In this document: piece by piece, positions 27,850-37,628 of the stretch
Position numbering within the stretch: position 1 is the first letter of the stretch
How the letters are laid out: each line of letters opens with the position of its first letter
From: Methylomicrobium lacus LW14
GTDB taxonomy: Bacteria; Pseudomonadota; Gammaproteobacteria; Methylococcales; Methylomonadaceae
Assembly: GCF_000527095.1 (NCBI RefSeq)
Contig: NZ_AZUN01000001.1
Coordinates: forward strand, 1,302,001 to 1,366,000
Length of the DNA: 64,000 nucleotides
Direction: 5' to 3'
Program-made: the position numbers and the translations under genes
The notes under the pieces: generated by a model
Told to the model about the DNA's origin: nothing
Seen by the model: only the letters and a program-made list of their open reading frames with translations
Database searches by the model: none

Positions 27850-28194
27850 CTAGACTTGTTTAAGCCATTGTTCAAGGGTGTCTAAATCCTCTTGTACTTC
27901 TTCGGCCGTTTGATCGACGACGGGAATGCCTAAACGCGAGACATGGGCGATAAAACCGGCCAACGTCATGTCAGCCAATTTCGCGGAACGCGCCAGAGAT
28001 AAATTGCCGTCTTTAAACAAGGCGGTTGCCAAGGCTTTGCGTACACCCGGCATGCCGATTATTTTGGCGGATTTGAGCCCCACCATAACAGCGTCGGGTT
28101 CGTTTCTGTTCATGACCAACACCATATCCTCGTGAGCCATTCGCAACGCTTCGCTGGGGTTATTTTTTAAACCGCTGACATTGACAGTTTTCAT
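27850..28194 (-). CDS. Phd-like / UPF0175 antitoxin
   Basis: A 114-residue protein that joins an N-terminal Phd/YefM-type fold (MKTVNVSGLKNNPSEALRMA, then DMVLVMNRNEPDAVMVGL) to a C-terminal UPF0175 segment (ALFKDGNLSLARSAKLADM, GIPVVD, EEVQEDLDTLEQWL). UPF0175 proteins are the usual partners of DUF3368 PIN toxins. The downstream toxin has an internal deletion, so this antitoxin may have no active target here. It should self-regulate its own promoter, as related antitoxins do. Confidence 0.75.
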   Translation of the reverse strand: MKTVNVSGLKNNPSEALRMAHEDMVLVMNRNEPDAVMVGLKSAKIIGMPGVRKALATALFKDGNLSLARSAKLADMTLAGFIAHVSRLGIPVVDQTAEEVQEDLDTLEQWLKQV

Positions 28195-28297
28195 AGGAAA
28201 GTCTTATAGGAAGATAAGATGGGATCATTATAAGCCTAATTGCCAACAATCACACGATGATAATGTGCCCCGTATAACGGCTCCATTCGGAGCCCGT

Positions 28298-28483
28298 TTA
28301 CTCAAAATCAAACAAACTGATAGTGTCGGGAGAAATATCTTTGGTAGTGAGTGCCGTCATGCCGAATAACCACCAGCGCTCTTCCGGGCACAAAGCTAAC
28401 CAGCTACGCACGGCAATCGGAATAGGATCGAACTCCATGCCTTCTACTGCACATAGCCTAACCGGCTCATACCAACTGCCCAT
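28298..28483 (-). CDS. Possible short gene or gene fragment
   Basis: A 61-codon frame overlapping the pirin 3' end by 17 bases. Its C-terminal half, AVRSWLALCPEERWWLFGMT, looks like protein rather than random sequence. From memory it resembles the C-terminal block of DUF3780, a family linked to anti-phage loci, but I cannot confirm that. A start at 28438 is also possible. No good ribosome site is seen. It may be a decayed accessory gene next to the toxin-antitoxin remnant. Confidence 0.3.
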   Translation of the reverse strand: MGSWYEPVRLCAVEGMEFDPIPIAVRSWLALCPEERWWLFGMTALTTKDISPDTISLFDFE

Positions 28484-29324
28484 TCCTATAGTCTGCAATC
28501 GCCTGCTCAATTTGATCCCGTGTATTCATAACGAAGGGACCATACTGGACAATCGGCTCATTCAAGGGTCGGGCAGCAAGCACCAGAAAAGCGGCCTCCT
28601 CCTTGCCTGCGTGAACTTCTATCCGATCGCCATCGGACAGCACTCCCGCAGCATGTGTTTCCAAAGGATGTCTTTCCGCCATTGAACCGATTTCGGCCTG
28701 GCCCTCGTAAACATACACAAATGCGTTATGGCCTTGAGCAATCGGGTGGACAAAATGTCCGCCTGCCGGGAGGCGAACATCAAGGAACAACGGCTCGGTG
28801 CTCAGACCCTGGATTGGCCCGGATATGACCTGGTTCTCCACTTCTGCTGTTCCGGCGATGATTTTGACCCGGCCCCCGCCCTGCAAGCTTAGGATGGGAA
28901 TGGCCTCGGGCTGAATATCCTGGTAGGCGGCCGGTTTCATTTTCTCGGCAGCGGGCAAATTCACCCAAAGCTGGAAACCGCGCATGCGTCCGCTCTCTTG
29001 TTGCGGCATTTCGGAGTGAATGATGCCGCGTCCGGCGGTCATCCATTGCACCGATCCAGGCTTCAAGTCGCCCCGGTTTCCCAGGTGGTCCTGGTGCAAC
29101 ATGTGCCCGTCCAGCATGTAAGTCACCGTCTCGAAACCACGGTGCGGGTGATCGGGGAAGCCGGCGATGTAATCGCCGGCATTCATCGAGGAAAATTCGT
29201 CCAGCATCAAAAATGGATCGAGACGCAGTTCCTGGGATTGTCCAAGACTGCGCAACAACTTGACGCCGCCGCCATCGACGGTAGAGATGGCTTTGATCAC
29301 TTGTTTCAATGTTCGAGTTTGCAT
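28467..29324 (-). CDS. Pirin family protein
   Basis: Bicupin protein of 285 residues. The metal site is visible in DHPHRGFETVTY (His residues) and HSEMPQ (His and Glu), all in the N-terminal cupin. Some bacterial pirins act as quercetin dioxygenases, others as redox-responsive regulators; the sequence does not decide. It follows azoR on the same strand with a 29-bp gap, so the two are probably co-transcribed under the divergent LysR regulator. This combination is common in responses to quinones or electrophiles. Confidence 0.92.
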   Translation of the reverse strand: MQTRTLKQVIKAISTVDGGGVKLLRSLGQSQELRLDPFLMLDEFSSMNAGDYIAGFPDHPHRGFETVTYMLDGHMLHQDHLGNRGDLKPGSVQWMTAGRGIIHSEMPQQESGRMRGFQLWVNLPAAEKMKPAAYQDIQPEAIPILSLQGGGRVKIIAGTAEVENQVISGPIQGLSTEPLFLDVRLPAGGHFVHPIAQGHNAFVYVYEGQAEIGSMAERHPLETHAAGVLSDGDRIEVHAGKEEAAFLVLAARPLNEPIVQYGPFVMNTRDQIEQAIADYRNGQLV

Positions 29325-29353
29325 ATCGTACCCTTATATATCGAATGCCATAT

Positions 29354-29956
29354 TCATGCCGCCAAGTTGGCGAGTTGCTGTTGGGCTTTGGCCAATGCCG
29401 CATCCTTGTTTGCCTCGCCCATGTTGAGTCCTTCGGCATAAACGAATTCGACATCGGTGATACCTAAAAAACCGAGGAAGTTCCGCACATAGCCAGTTTG
29501 GCTGTCGAGCGGCGTGCCGGCGTACAGTCCGCCGCGCGTGGCGAAGACATAGGCCTTCTTACCGGTCAGCAAGCCTTCGGGGCCGTTTTGGGTGTAGCGA
29601 AAAGTCACGCCGGCCCTGGCAATATGGTCGAAGTAAGCCTTCAACGTCGAAGGAATGCCGAAGTTATACATCGGCAAACCGATCACGATGACCTCGGCCT
29701 GTTTGACTTCGTCGATCAGTGCATCCGACTCCGCCACAAGGGCCTGTTGTTCCGGGGTTCGCGCTTCCGGCGGCGCAAAAAATGCCGTCACCCGCGGCGC
29801 GTCAAGGTGCGGCAAGGGATTCTGTGCCAGGTCGCGAACGACCACCTGTGCATCCGAATGATTTGCGCGCCAGGCGGCGACAAATTGATCGGCGAGTTGG
29901 CTGGACTGTCCGCCGGAAGAAAATATGCTGGAGTTGATTTGTAGCAGGGTTTTCAT
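29354..29956 (-). CDS. azoR: FMN-dependent NADH-azoreductase
   Basis: Flavodoxin-like quinone/azo reductase of 200 residues, the same size as E. coli AzoR. Diagnostic segments are LLQINSSIFSSGGQS for FMN phosphate binding, GLPMYNFGIPSTLKAYFD and KKAYVFATRGGLY. It probably reduces quinones with NADH in the cytosol and so protects against thiol stress. It is divergent from the LysR gene across 102 bp. Confidence 0.94.
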   Translation of the reverse strand: MKTLLQINSSIFSSGGQSSQLADQFVAAWRANHSDAQVVVRDLAQNPLPHLDAPRVTAFFAPPEARTPEQQALVAESDALIDEVKQAEVIVIGLPMYNFGIPSTLKAYFDHIARAGVTFRYTQNGPEGLLTGKKAYVFATRGGLYAGTPLDSQTGYVRNFLGFLGITDVEFVYAEGLNMGEANKDAALAKAQQQLANLAA

Positions 29957-30058
29957 GAGGTTATCCTCCGTTGCTGAATGTGCTTACATTAAACACCCAA
30001 CTCATTCGATAAAAAAGTATAATATTTTGCTTATACCAATCTAATAATCAGATTAATT
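29957..30058. promoter_or_regulatory. azoR-lysR divergent promoter region
   Basis: A 102-bp AT-rich gap between the divergent azoR and lysR genes. LysR proteins usually bind such a gap to control both genes. An ATAATATTTTGCTTATACCAA stretch holds likely -10 elements. An operator half-site cannot be assigned with confidence. Confidence 0.45.
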
Positions 30059-30964
30059 ATGAAAACACCTCACATTACCCTCGAACAATGGCGATCCCTG
30101 ATCGTGGTGGTGGATGCCGGCGGTTACGCCCAGGCGGCGGAAATCCTGAATAAAAGCCAATCTGCGGTGACTTATGCGGTGCAAAAAATCGAGTCTCTGC
30201 TGGGCGTGAAGGCGTTCGAGATTCAGGGACGCAAAGCCATACTCACGCCGACCGGCCAGATGCTCTACCGCCGTGCATTAGCCTTAGTCGAGGAGGCCGG
30301 CGATCTGGAGCGAGCGGCGCACACGCTTTCGGCAGGTTGGGAGGCCGAGATTCACGTCGCGGCGGAAATCCTGTTTCCTTCACGACTGCTGTTGACCAGC
30401 CTGGACCGCCTCGGCCAGGAAAGCCCTCGCACACGGATTGAATTGATTGAGTCGGTGCTCGGAGGTACTGATGATGCGCTGCTCAAGGGCGAAGCCGACC
30501 TGGTGATTTCACCCCGGATGCCACCGGGTTTTCTCGGCGAACTGTTGATGCGAATTCGCCTGATCACCGTCGCCCATGCCGATCATCCCTTGCATCGGTA
30601 TGGCCGCGAGTTGACCCGTCGCGACTTGCGCGCCTATCGGCATGTGGTGGTCCGGGATTCGGGCAGCAAGCGCGACCGGCGCGCGGTATCCGTCGAAGTC
30701 GATCAGCGCTGGACGGTGAGCCAGATTGCCACGTCGATCCAGGCCGTCTCTATGGGCTTTGGCTTTGCCAGACTTCCGGAAGAGCATATCCGGGAGGAGT
30801 TAAAAACAGGACTGCTCAAGCCGCTGCCATTGCGGGAAGGCGGCATCCTTGAAGTCCCGCTCTATATGATCCTGGCCAATCCGGACCTTGTCAGCCCAGG
30901 CGTTCGGCGACTGGCCGAGATCATCAGGGAAACCTGCAATCAGTCGATGTCCACCGAGCCATAA
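30059..30964 (+). CDS. LysR-family transcriptional regulator
   Basis: A 301-residue protein with an N-terminal winged helix-turn-helix (residues about 8-65, including GGYAQAAEILNKSQSAVTYAV) and a C-terminal periplasmic-binding-like effector domain. It is divergent from azoR and pirin, which are its likely targets, and convergent with the efflux operon. The effector is unknown; quinone-type compounds would fit the context. Confidence 0.9.
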   Translation: MKTPHITLEQWRSLIVVVDAGGYAQAAEILNKSQSAVTYAVQKIESLLGVKAFEIQGRKAILTPTGQMLYRRALALVEEAGDLERAAHTLSAGWEAEIHVAAEILFPSRLLLTSLDRLGQESPRTRIELIESVLGGTDDALLKGEADLVISPRMPPGFLGELLMRIRLITVAHADHPLHRYGRELTRRDLRAYRHVVVRDSGSKRDRRAVSVEVDQRWTVSQIATSIQAVSMGFGFARLPEEHIREELKTGLLKPLPLREGGILEVPLYMILANPDLVSPGVRRLAEIIRETCNQSMSTEP

Positions 30965-31007
30965 CACATGGAAGAAAAACATGGCGACGATCGATAGACT
31001 CTCCGAT

Positions 31008-33302
31008 TTACCCGTCATTGGAATGACCGGAAATGTTCCACTCGTCAATGGTCAAGCCGGCTTTCGGACGATAGGAAACAGTATCCAGAGCACTTTTCTG
31101 GATGAGCTCTACCCGCTCGATGATTTGCTGGTCCAGCATGAAGCGCAGTTCCCATTCCATCGCCAGGTCGGCAGGCAAGCTGTCGATGCGATGGTGTTCC
31201 GTGTAGCTTTGTTTCAATAGAGCATAGATGTCGGCCGCCTCCGTCCTGATCTCCTGCGGCTCACCTTGCAGCACCTGCGCCGCATTCTCCAGGGCGCTTG
31301 CCAGCGCTGCATCGAAAGCACGGCTATGTTGTTGCAGTTCATCAGGAAAACTGCTGAATTGTTGACCGCTCAGCAAGCGATAGCGGCGCCGAATCTGTAG
31401 CAAGCCGGACAGGTTTCCGGCGGCTTCAATCATCGCGCTCAGCGCTTTTCTTTCGTTGGCTTTGTCGATCACTCTTGCATCCGGCTCCAGTATGGCGTGA
31501 ACCACCAAATCCTGCGCTGCAGCCAGATCTTTTTCTGCGGCCAGGCGCAATGGCAGCGTATGCTTGAGCAATAGGCTCAATTCCGGCAGCCGGGTTGTGA
31601 GCTTGGCGAGTGTGTGTAATGCCGCGGCGCCATGGTGGCGGGCCAGCACGATCGAACGCCGCGGCCATAGCGCATAGTCGAGTACTCCCATCACGATCAC
31701 ACCGAGCAAAATGCCTATAACCCGGTCACGCGGCAGATCGAGATCCGCGACCGGACCAAAATCATGCAAGACGAACAGCGCGAACGAAAACCCGAGTTGC
31801 CTGCCCATATAAGCGATCCGTTCGCTGCCGGAGGAAATCCAGGCCGCCATGGCCCAGAACGGGGCCGTCGCCAGCGCAAAGCCGGCGATGGTGTCGAGCT
31901 GGGACTGGAATACCAGTACATAAAAATAGGCGCAGAGCCCGCCCAGGGCCGCCCCCGACAAACGCAATAGCGAGAGCCTGTAGTCGGCGCCGAGGCTGGT
32001 TTGTGCGGCGACCAGACAGGTGGGTATGGCGGTATTGATGCCCGGCCAGTCCAGGCTTTCGATGATCAACGTGCAGAGTATCGCACCGAGCGAAAATTTG
32101 ATTCCGAATTGCAGGCTGTCGGCATGCGCAGCCCAGAAGTCATAGCCAAACCAGGCTGGAAACCAGCCCTCGGTTTCATTATCATCGGTTTCAGCGGCTA
32201 GGGTTTTAATTTCAGGCGCAGGCTCATGCAAGTCATGCAGCAACCCGGCGATCCGTTGGAGCGCGCGCCAAATGGAGGTTAACAGCGAAGGGTGAGTTTG
32301 CAGCGAATAACGGTGCAGCACGTCATCGGATAGCAGCGTCTCTATTTGCCCGGAAACATCGCGCGATTTTTCCACGCCTTGCCGTAGCGTTGCGCAGGCG
32401 CTTTGCAAAGCCAGGTAGACATTTAATTTTTCCTGATTCATCGGTTGAGCGCGATACTCCACCGTCAACACCTGGTCCAGCCAGAGGGCCAGTTGCCGCA
32501 GGCCGTCGATTTCAAGCAGAAGGGCAAGGTAGGTATCATGCCGTTTATGCGTGGAAGGATGTATCAGTTCCGCATTGGCCAGCAAACCCATCACTTTGCC
32601 GAAGCTGCCGGGGCTCGACAGTTTCGCGATGACCCGGTCATGGATCGTCACGCCGCTGTCGGCCAGGCGCGTACTCAAAATAGATTCCACCGCCATCAGT
32701 TGCTCAGCTATGCTCGCCTTCAGCAGCTTCTGCGGGTCTTGCGGCTTAATGATCAGGTGCACCACCGTCCAGGAGCCGATAGCCAGCACGCCAATGATCG
32801 GGATATTCCACAAGGCGTTGTAGATGCCTTGATCGGGAGCGCTTGGGCTGTACAGCACCGCCACCGAATACCATAGCGCAATGCCGGTGGGCCAGGCGGT
32901 CAGGCGTGCATGAAACAGTGCGGCCGCCATGATGATGAAAGACAAGGGTAAGAGCAGCCAAGCCTCATTGCCGGCTAACATCAGCGTCAATACCGATATG
33001 ATAGTGGTGACGATGATATAGCCCAGCTGACGCATCCCGAATGCCAGCGATTGGCCGGCATTCGCATAGGCATCGTAACTCAGACAGATCAGCAGCGCGA
33101 TCGCCCCCAACGGAGGCACATGCAAGGCTTGGCTGACTAGCGCAATGGTCAGCGACACGATGAACAGGCGAAATGCAGCGACCCGCCGCCCTGGAAAATC
33201 GCTGAGTTCAGCCGTCAGGAATTGCGTCAGGCCGGTGCCGAACCAAAGGCGGCTTCGACTTTTGTCCGAAAACGAAGCGTCCTGCGTATCGCCGTTGTTC
33301 AT
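31008..33302 (-). CDS. mdtO: MdtO-like FUSC-family efflux membrane protein
   Basis: Inner-membrane component of a tripartite efflux pump. The 764 residues hold two blocks of about five hydrophobic helices, each followed by a cytosolic helical domain, as in FUSC/AaeB/MdtO proteins. The second block contains [20 protein letters not shown] and [19 protein letters not shown], which resemble E. coli MdtO closely. The upstream order YtcA-MdtN-MdtO supports this over AaeB. It overlaps mdtN by 4 bases. Substrate unknown; E. coli MdtNOP has been linked to export of toxic organic compounds. Confidence 0.85.
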   Translation of the reverse strand: MNNGDTQDASFSDKSRSRLWFGTGLTQFLTAELSDFPGRRVAAFRLFIVSLTIALVSQALHVPPLGAIALLICLSYDAYANAGQSLAFGMRQLGYIIVTTIISVLTLMLAGNEAWLLLPLSFIIMAAALFHARLTAWPTGIALWYSVAVLYSPSAPDQGIYNALWNIPIIGVLAIGSWTVVHLIIKPQDPQKLLKASIAEQLMAVESILSTRLADSGVTIHDRVIAKLSSPGSFGKVMGLLANAELIHPSTHKRHDTYLALLLEIDGLRQLALWLDQVLTVEYRAQPMNQEKLNVYLALQSACATLRQGVEKSRDVSGQIETLLSDDVLHRYSLQTHPSLLTSIWRALQRIAGLLHDLHEPAPEIKTLAAETDDNETEGWFPAWFGYDFWAAHADSLQFGIKFSLGAILCTLIIESLDWPGINTAIPTCLVAAQTSLGADYRLSLLRLSGAALGGLCAYFYVLVFQSQLDTIAGFALATAPFWAMAAWISSGSERIAYMGRQLGFSFALFVLHDFGPVADLDLPRDRVIGILLGVIVMGVLDYALWPRRSIVLARHHGAAALHTLAKLTTRLPELSLLLKHTLPLRLAAEKDLAAAQDLVVHAILEPDARVIDKANERKALSAMIEAAGNLSGLLQIRRRYRLLSGQQFSSFPDELQQHSRAFDAALASALENAAQVLQGEPQEIRTEAADIYALLKQSYTEHHRIDSLPADLAMEWELRFMLDQQIIERVELIQKSALDTVSYRPKAGLTIDEWNISGHSNDG

Positions 33303-34486
33303 TGCTGCATCCGGGTTTTGCCGGCTCCCTCCTCACTGGCCGGCGAAACCTTAGGAATTTCGGCTGGACGATCCAGAACGGTGACAAAAGCGGTCATACC
33401 CATGCGCAGCGGATGCTCGGGGTCGCGTTCCTTTATCTCGATCCGCACCGGAAAACGCGATGCCAGGACAACCCAGTGCAAGGTGCGCTCAACCTCCGGC
33501 AATACGCCTTGTTGCTTCGTATTATCGGGAGAGTTGGCCCAGCCGATACCGGTCACCACCCCGCTAAAGCGTTTTCCCGGATAGCCAACCAGAAAAACTT
33601 CGGCGTCCTGGCCGGGACGGATGGATTGCAGATACGTTTCTTTGAAGTTGGCGATCGCATACCAGTGGCGGTCATCGACCAGCGCGAACAACTGTGTTCC
33701 GATCTTGGCGTATTCGCCTTCGCGGGTGTTCAGGTTGGTGACATAGGCATCGAAAGGCGCCCTGACCGAACAGTATTCCACGTCGAGTTCGGCGGCGGCA
33801 ACGACCGCCTTGGCCGCTTCGATGTGGGCATTGACGTTACCGACCTGGGCAATTAACGACACGGCGCGGCGGCTCTCGCTTTTGGCTTCGGCGATCGCGC
33901 TCCGGGCCGAAAGCTCCTTGGCCCGCGCATCCGCCAACTCTGCACGCGAGGCAGCGTACTTGGAACGGGCCTGCTTGAGCTCATCCGCCGTGACGTATTG
34001 TTTCTCCGCCAATGGCTCAATGCGTTCGAGATAGTTATGCAGATACTCATCCTCGGCCTCGATTCGGTTGATTTCAGCCTCGGCAGCGGCGCGCTGGTGT
34101 TCGAGCCGCACGATGGCAATCTCTGCGGAACCGCTGGAGGCGCGCCGTGAATCCACTTCTTTTTCGGCCAGCAGCAATTCCGCCCTGGCCTGATCCAGTT
34201 TGGCCTGATAGGGGCGTGGATCGATCACATACAGCAAATCGCCCTTTTTGACGTATTGATTGTCTTCGACATGCAATTCCACGATACGGCCGCTCACCTG
34301 GGGCGCGATGCCGACGATGTTGGCCCTTACCATCGCATCGTTGGTGCGGGGGTGCTGATAGTTGATGCGCCAGGCCAGCGCTCCGGTGATCAGCGCGCCC
34401 AGCACGATTAATGCACCGATGATACGCCCGAGCGTCATGCGGCGTTTAAGGTTTATATCGTAATGATCGGTTTGACTGTTTTCCAT
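33299..34486 (-). CDS. mdtN: MdtN-like membrane fusion protein (HlyD family)
   Basis: Periplasmic adaptor of the efflux pump. One N-terminal membrane anchor ([18 protein letters not shown], about residues 18-37) is followed by a lipoyl half-motif ([20 protein letters not shown]), a long coiled-coil hairpin rich in Ala/Glu (about 95-210) and the beta-barrel part with [19 protein letters not shown]. Length 395 is somewhat longer than E. coli MdtN (343). Co-transcribed with ytcA and mdtO. Confidence 0.9.
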   Translation of the reverse strand: MENSQTDHYDINLKRRMTLGRIIGALIVLGALITGALAWRINYQHPRTNDAMVRANIVGIAPQVSGRIVELHVEDNQYVKKGDLLYVIDPRPYQAKLDQARAELLLAEKEVDSRRASSGSAEIAIVRLEHQRAAAEAEINRIEAEDEYLHNYLERIEPLAEKQYVTADELKQARSKYAASRAELADARAKELSARSAIAEAKSESRRAVSLIAQVGNVNAHIEAAKAVVAAAELDVEYCSVRAPFDAYVTNLNTREGEYAKIGTQLFALVDDRHWYAIANFKETYLQSIRPGQDAEVFLVGYPGKRFSGVVTGIGWANSPDNTKQQGVLPEVERTLHWVVLASRFPVRIEIKERDPEHPLRMGMTAFVTVLDRPAEIPKVSPASEEGAGKTRMQQ

Positions 34487-34504
34487 AATGAACGGCGCCC
34501 GTGT

Positions 34505-34777
34505 TTACGTCGAGTAAAATAACAACCAGATCACAAAGGTGCACAACGCCCACAGGCTCGGCACGATCAATAGCGGCGGCCCGAGATACGGCGCCAGCCT
34601 GTGCCGCACCAATTGCCACATCAGCACCATGCTTGCCATCAGCCCGGCAAGAATACAGATAACCCAGGCAGGCCAGAACGAACCCTGAATACTCAGCATC
34701 GGGTCGCAAGCCGTCAAAAAAAACGCGGAAATAACCGGAACCGCCGTTTTTCGTAAACTCGACAGGAACGTCATCAT
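34505..34777 (-). CDS. YtcA-like small lipoprotein
   Basis: A 90-residue protein with a lipobox FFLTAC (Cys24) and two C-terminal hydrophobic helices. In E. coli, YtcA of the same design precedes mdtNOP, and here it likewise precedes the MdtN-like gene by 18 bases. Its role in the pump is not known. DUF1656/AaeX-type proteins hold the same place in related operons but lack the lipobox. Confidence 0.75.
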   Translation of the reverse strand: MMTFLSSLRKTAVPVISAFFLTACDPMLSIQGSFWPAWVICILAGLMASMVLMWQLVRHRLAPYLGPPLLIVPSLWALCTFVIWLLFYST

Positions 34778-34889
34778 TTGCGCCTGGGCATGGAGGAAAA
34801 CTTCAATAATTTTCGTAATATCATAGGGTTGATTTTAGGGTGTATTCAACGGGGCCGGATTTTACAATAAATGAGTTTTCAAAAGTCAG

Positions 34890-36467
34890 CTAGGGAAGGC
34901 TACGACCCAGCCCTTCGCCATCCGTATTCAAATCTCCCCGGCTTTGCCCTCCGGAAGCATAAACCAGGGTTGCCGCGGATCGCAGCAAGGTGGCGCGGCT
35001 ATCGATTTCGGTATAACGGGCGCGCGCCAGATCCTTTTGCGCGGACAGCAGTTCTATCACCGTCGAAAATCCGTGGGTATAAGACTCTTGTGTGGCGGCA
35101 TAAGATTCTTCGGCGGCTTTCAACAAGGCTAACGCAAACTCGCGTTTTTCCAGCGCGGTTTTGGTATCGGCATAGGCTTTCCAGATATCGCGCATAATTT
35201 CCAGACGCAAGGCTTCAAGCTCAGCCCTGGAAGCCTCTTTCCGGGCCTCCGCTTCGTGCACCGCATTGCTGCGTTCAAAGCCGTCGAACAAGGTCCATTC
35301 CACGTTCAGCATCGCGGTGCCGACCAGATTGCTGGCCGAATAGGTCTCGTTACCGGGCGGATTTGTGCGCACATTTCCCCAGTATTGATTGCCAATCGTG
35401 CCGCCAAGGGAAAACTTGGGCCAGAATTCGGCCCTGGCCTTCTTCACTTCCGCTGCGCGCGCGCGCAATTCCGCAAGACGCGCCATCAGATCGGGACGTT
35501 GCTCCAAGGCCTGATCGACAATTTTTTCGACCGACGGCTCAAGGCCTGCCGGCAACGGCAGCTTGCTCAGGTCGATCAGTTTCAGGGTATAAGAAGGCGA
35601 GATGCCCAGGTTCGTCGTCAGATCGGCCTTTGCCTGAAGCACAGAACCGCGGGCATCCTGGAGATCATAGCTGGATTTCGCCTGCTCCTGAAGCGCCAGC
35701 AGCAAATCGGGACGTGTCGCCAGCCCCTTGCCGAGTTTCGCCTGAACCGAAGCCGAGCTGACGCTGGCGGACTCAAAGGTTTGCTGTGCCGCCGTGACCT
35801 TGGCCACCGCCGCCTGATAAGCGAAAAAACTGCTTGCAACCCGATAGGCTATTTCCTGGTGTTTGCGGTTGAAGGCAAAATTTGCGGCGTTCAAACGCTC
35901 TGCGCCCGCATCGACCTGGGCTTCCCGGCGTCCGAAATCGAACAGTGTCCACGCCAGATCCAGGCCGCCATAAGAGGAGTGGCCATCGCTGACCAACGCG
36001 CCGCCGGGGATCGGGAAGCTGGTTTTGAAATATTGCCCGAACGCCATCGCCGTCAGCGTCGGATACCAGGCGCTGCGATTCCTTTCGAGCCTGGCAGCGG
36101 CGGCTTTCGCCTCTTCCCAACTCACCCGGGTTTCCGGATTCGCATGCAAGGCCAGATCGACCAGCGCAGGCAGATCGTAGATTTGCAGGGTATCGATCTG
36201 GCTTTCTTCAAGCGAACGGCTGGATAGTGGGAGTTGCTGAATGCCGGCTGTGATCGTGTCATCATGCCAGTCAACGGCGGGGGCGGGCGGAGCCGACAAA
36301 GAGGGTTCATCCCATTGCGCGGCGCTCGGCGACACGCAAGCGGTCAATACCAGCACTGTTGGTATCGCCGCAACACTGACAATCCGAGGCAGGCATGCCA
36401 ACAATCGAAGCAAATTATCGTATCTGTGGCGCAGCACCTCTCGCAAACTTAATGACACTTTGTTCAA
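34890..36467 (-). CDS. TolC-like outer-membrane efflux lipoprotein
   Basis: Outer-membrane channel of the pump. A long N-terminal signal ends in a lipobox LTAC (Cys44). Two repeats of the outer-membrane-factor helical/beta unit follow: LPALVDLALHANPETRVSWE starts the first, and VDQALEQRPDLMARLAELRA the second. Length 525. It takes the role of MdtP but lies first in the gene order, 112 bp before ytcA, whereas E. coli has mdtP last. It may share a promoter with the downstream genes. Confidence 0.9.
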   Translation of the reverse strand: MNKVSLSLREVLRHRYDNLLRLLACLPRIVSVAAIPTVLVLTACVSPSAAQWDEPSLSAPPAPAVDWHDDTITAGIQQLPLSSRSLEESQIDTLQIYDLPALVDLALHANPETRVSWEEAKAAAARLERNRSAWYPTLTAMAFGQYFKTSFPIPGGALVSDGHSSYGGLDLAWTLFDFGRREAQVDAGAERLNAANFAFNRKHQEIAYRVASSFFAYQAAVAKVTAAQQTFESASVSSASVQAKLGKGLATRPDLLLALQEQAKSSYDLQDARGSVLQAKADLTTNLGISPSYTLKLIDLSKLPLPAGLEPSVEKIVDQALEQRPDLMARLAELRARAAEVKKARAEFWPKFSLGGTIGNQYWGNVRTNPPGNETYSASNLVGTAMLNVEWTLFDGFERSNAVHEAEARKEASRAELEALRLEIMRDIWKAYADTKTALEKREFALALLKAAEESYAATQESYTHGFSTVIELLSAQKDLARARYTEIDSRATLLRSAATLVYASGGQSRGDLNTDGEGLGRSLP

Positions 36468-36680
36468 ACGTTAATTTTGTTATGGAATGACTGTATTTTC
36501 GGAAGCTTAACCTGCTGTTGAAAAACGCATTTTGCAAAATTCGGCACCGATTGAATACCTCATACAGCAATAAATCCTGGTTTACAAGATTAACATAATT
36601 TCTATAGACCGGACTATTGCTGTATTAGTAACTTCTGTATTTCTCAAAACCGACCGAATCTGCCTGCTACCAACATCAAA

Positions 36681-36709
36681 ACCCTTATCCGTAAATCACG
36701 AATAAGGGG
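36681..36709 (-). terminator. Terminator of the small exported protein gene
   Basis: On the minus strand, CCTTATTCGT pairs with ACGGATAAGG around a short loop and is followed by TTTT. It lies 50 bases past the stop of the gene at 36759-37136. Confidence 0.6.
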
Positions 36710-36758
36710 TGTTGATGAGCTTAAATTGGCTGGCTTGTTAGGTACAGCCATGGCCAGC

Positions 36759-37136
36759 TTAGTGGGAAGAGGCATAGATTTGTTGAATTTCCTTATAGCG
36801 GTTGGCTGCATCGGTTAACGATTCCTTGGCCGCCTGCACATCGTTGTTCTTCAGTGCGTTACGCGCTTGATTCAAGACGCCACTGGCCCGGTTGCGTTTC
36901 ACATCGAGCACATTATTAGCGATATCTTTTTGCGTTTGGCGGGCGTCGGAAACTATCTTGCCCACCGCCTCGTTGTCGGTGCCATTGTTCAGGGCCGTAA
37001 TCGCTTCTTCGACTTTTGCTAGCGTCGTATCGATAGCCACTTTAACATCTTCATACGTTGGATTTGCGACCGCAAAAGCGCTGGATGACGCCGCAGTGAT
37101 AACGAAAGAAGCCAGAATTTTTTTGAATGTGTTCAT
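36759..37136 (-). CDS. Small exported helical protein of unknown function
   Basis: A 125-residue protein with a clear Sec signal (ILASFVITAASSSAFA, cleavage near residue 22) and a mature part of about 100 residues that reads as two or three amphipathic helices rich in Ala, Asn, Asp and Lys (TTLAKVEEAITALNNGTDNE, then ARNALKNNDVQAAKESL). It loosely resembles small periplasmic four-helix proteins, but I do not recognise a family. It stands alone and has its own terminator. The 5' side is AT-rich and carries TTGTTCTAAT-like sites. Confidence 0.75.
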   Translation of the reverse strand: MNTFKKILASFVITAASSSAFAVANPTYEDVKVAIDTTLAKVEEAITALNNGTDNEAVGKIVSDARQTQKDIANNVLDVKRNRASGVLNQARNALKNNDVQAAKESLTDAANRYKEIQQIYASSH

Positions 37137-37267
37137 AAGGTAAACCTCGGAGTAGATAAATAGAGTCTGTTTACATAGCGATTGAAATGAGCTTTGTGTA
37201 AGCCGGATTCGGGTTAATCGCTAAGTACGGTGAAATTCTAGCAGAATATGTACTAATAAGAACTATA

Positions 37268-37278
37268 TTTGTTCTAAT
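37268..37278 (+). promoter_or_regulatory. Candidate operator half-site TTTGTTCTAAT
   Basis: Matches one arm of the palindrome at 37629-37652 and has a degenerate inverted partner AATAAGAAC just upstream (37256-37264). It lies about 130 bp before the start of the small exported protein gene, on its promoter side. Confidence 0.35.
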
Positions 37279-37628
37279 AAAAACAATATTTTTTAAAAGT
37301 CTCCCCTACGCACTCCGCACCTTTACCGCACCATATGAATTTAACCAATATATTTCAATTATTTATGTTGCTTTAATGACATCCTGCGCGTGCATTGGCT
37401 TGACGTTGAACTGCGCACGCTTTAAGCCGCAGCACCGGCAAAGGTTGCCGAAAATCACGAAAACAATGCCAAACTTCTGCCGCATGACCTCACCGCAAGA
37501 TCGCATTTACGAGGCCAAATCTGTACGCTTTCGGGTTATTTTCCAGCGTCGGCGTTCAACTAATCACCGTTGCTGACCAAGCCACATGACGGTAAAAAAC
37601 TTGAGGTTATTGAGGATTAAGATTATTA

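Noticed and set aside
37376..37576. Short plus-strand frame in the gene-poor region
   Set aside because: No ribosome site, and the translation has an unusual Cys/Arg mix without resemblance to any family.
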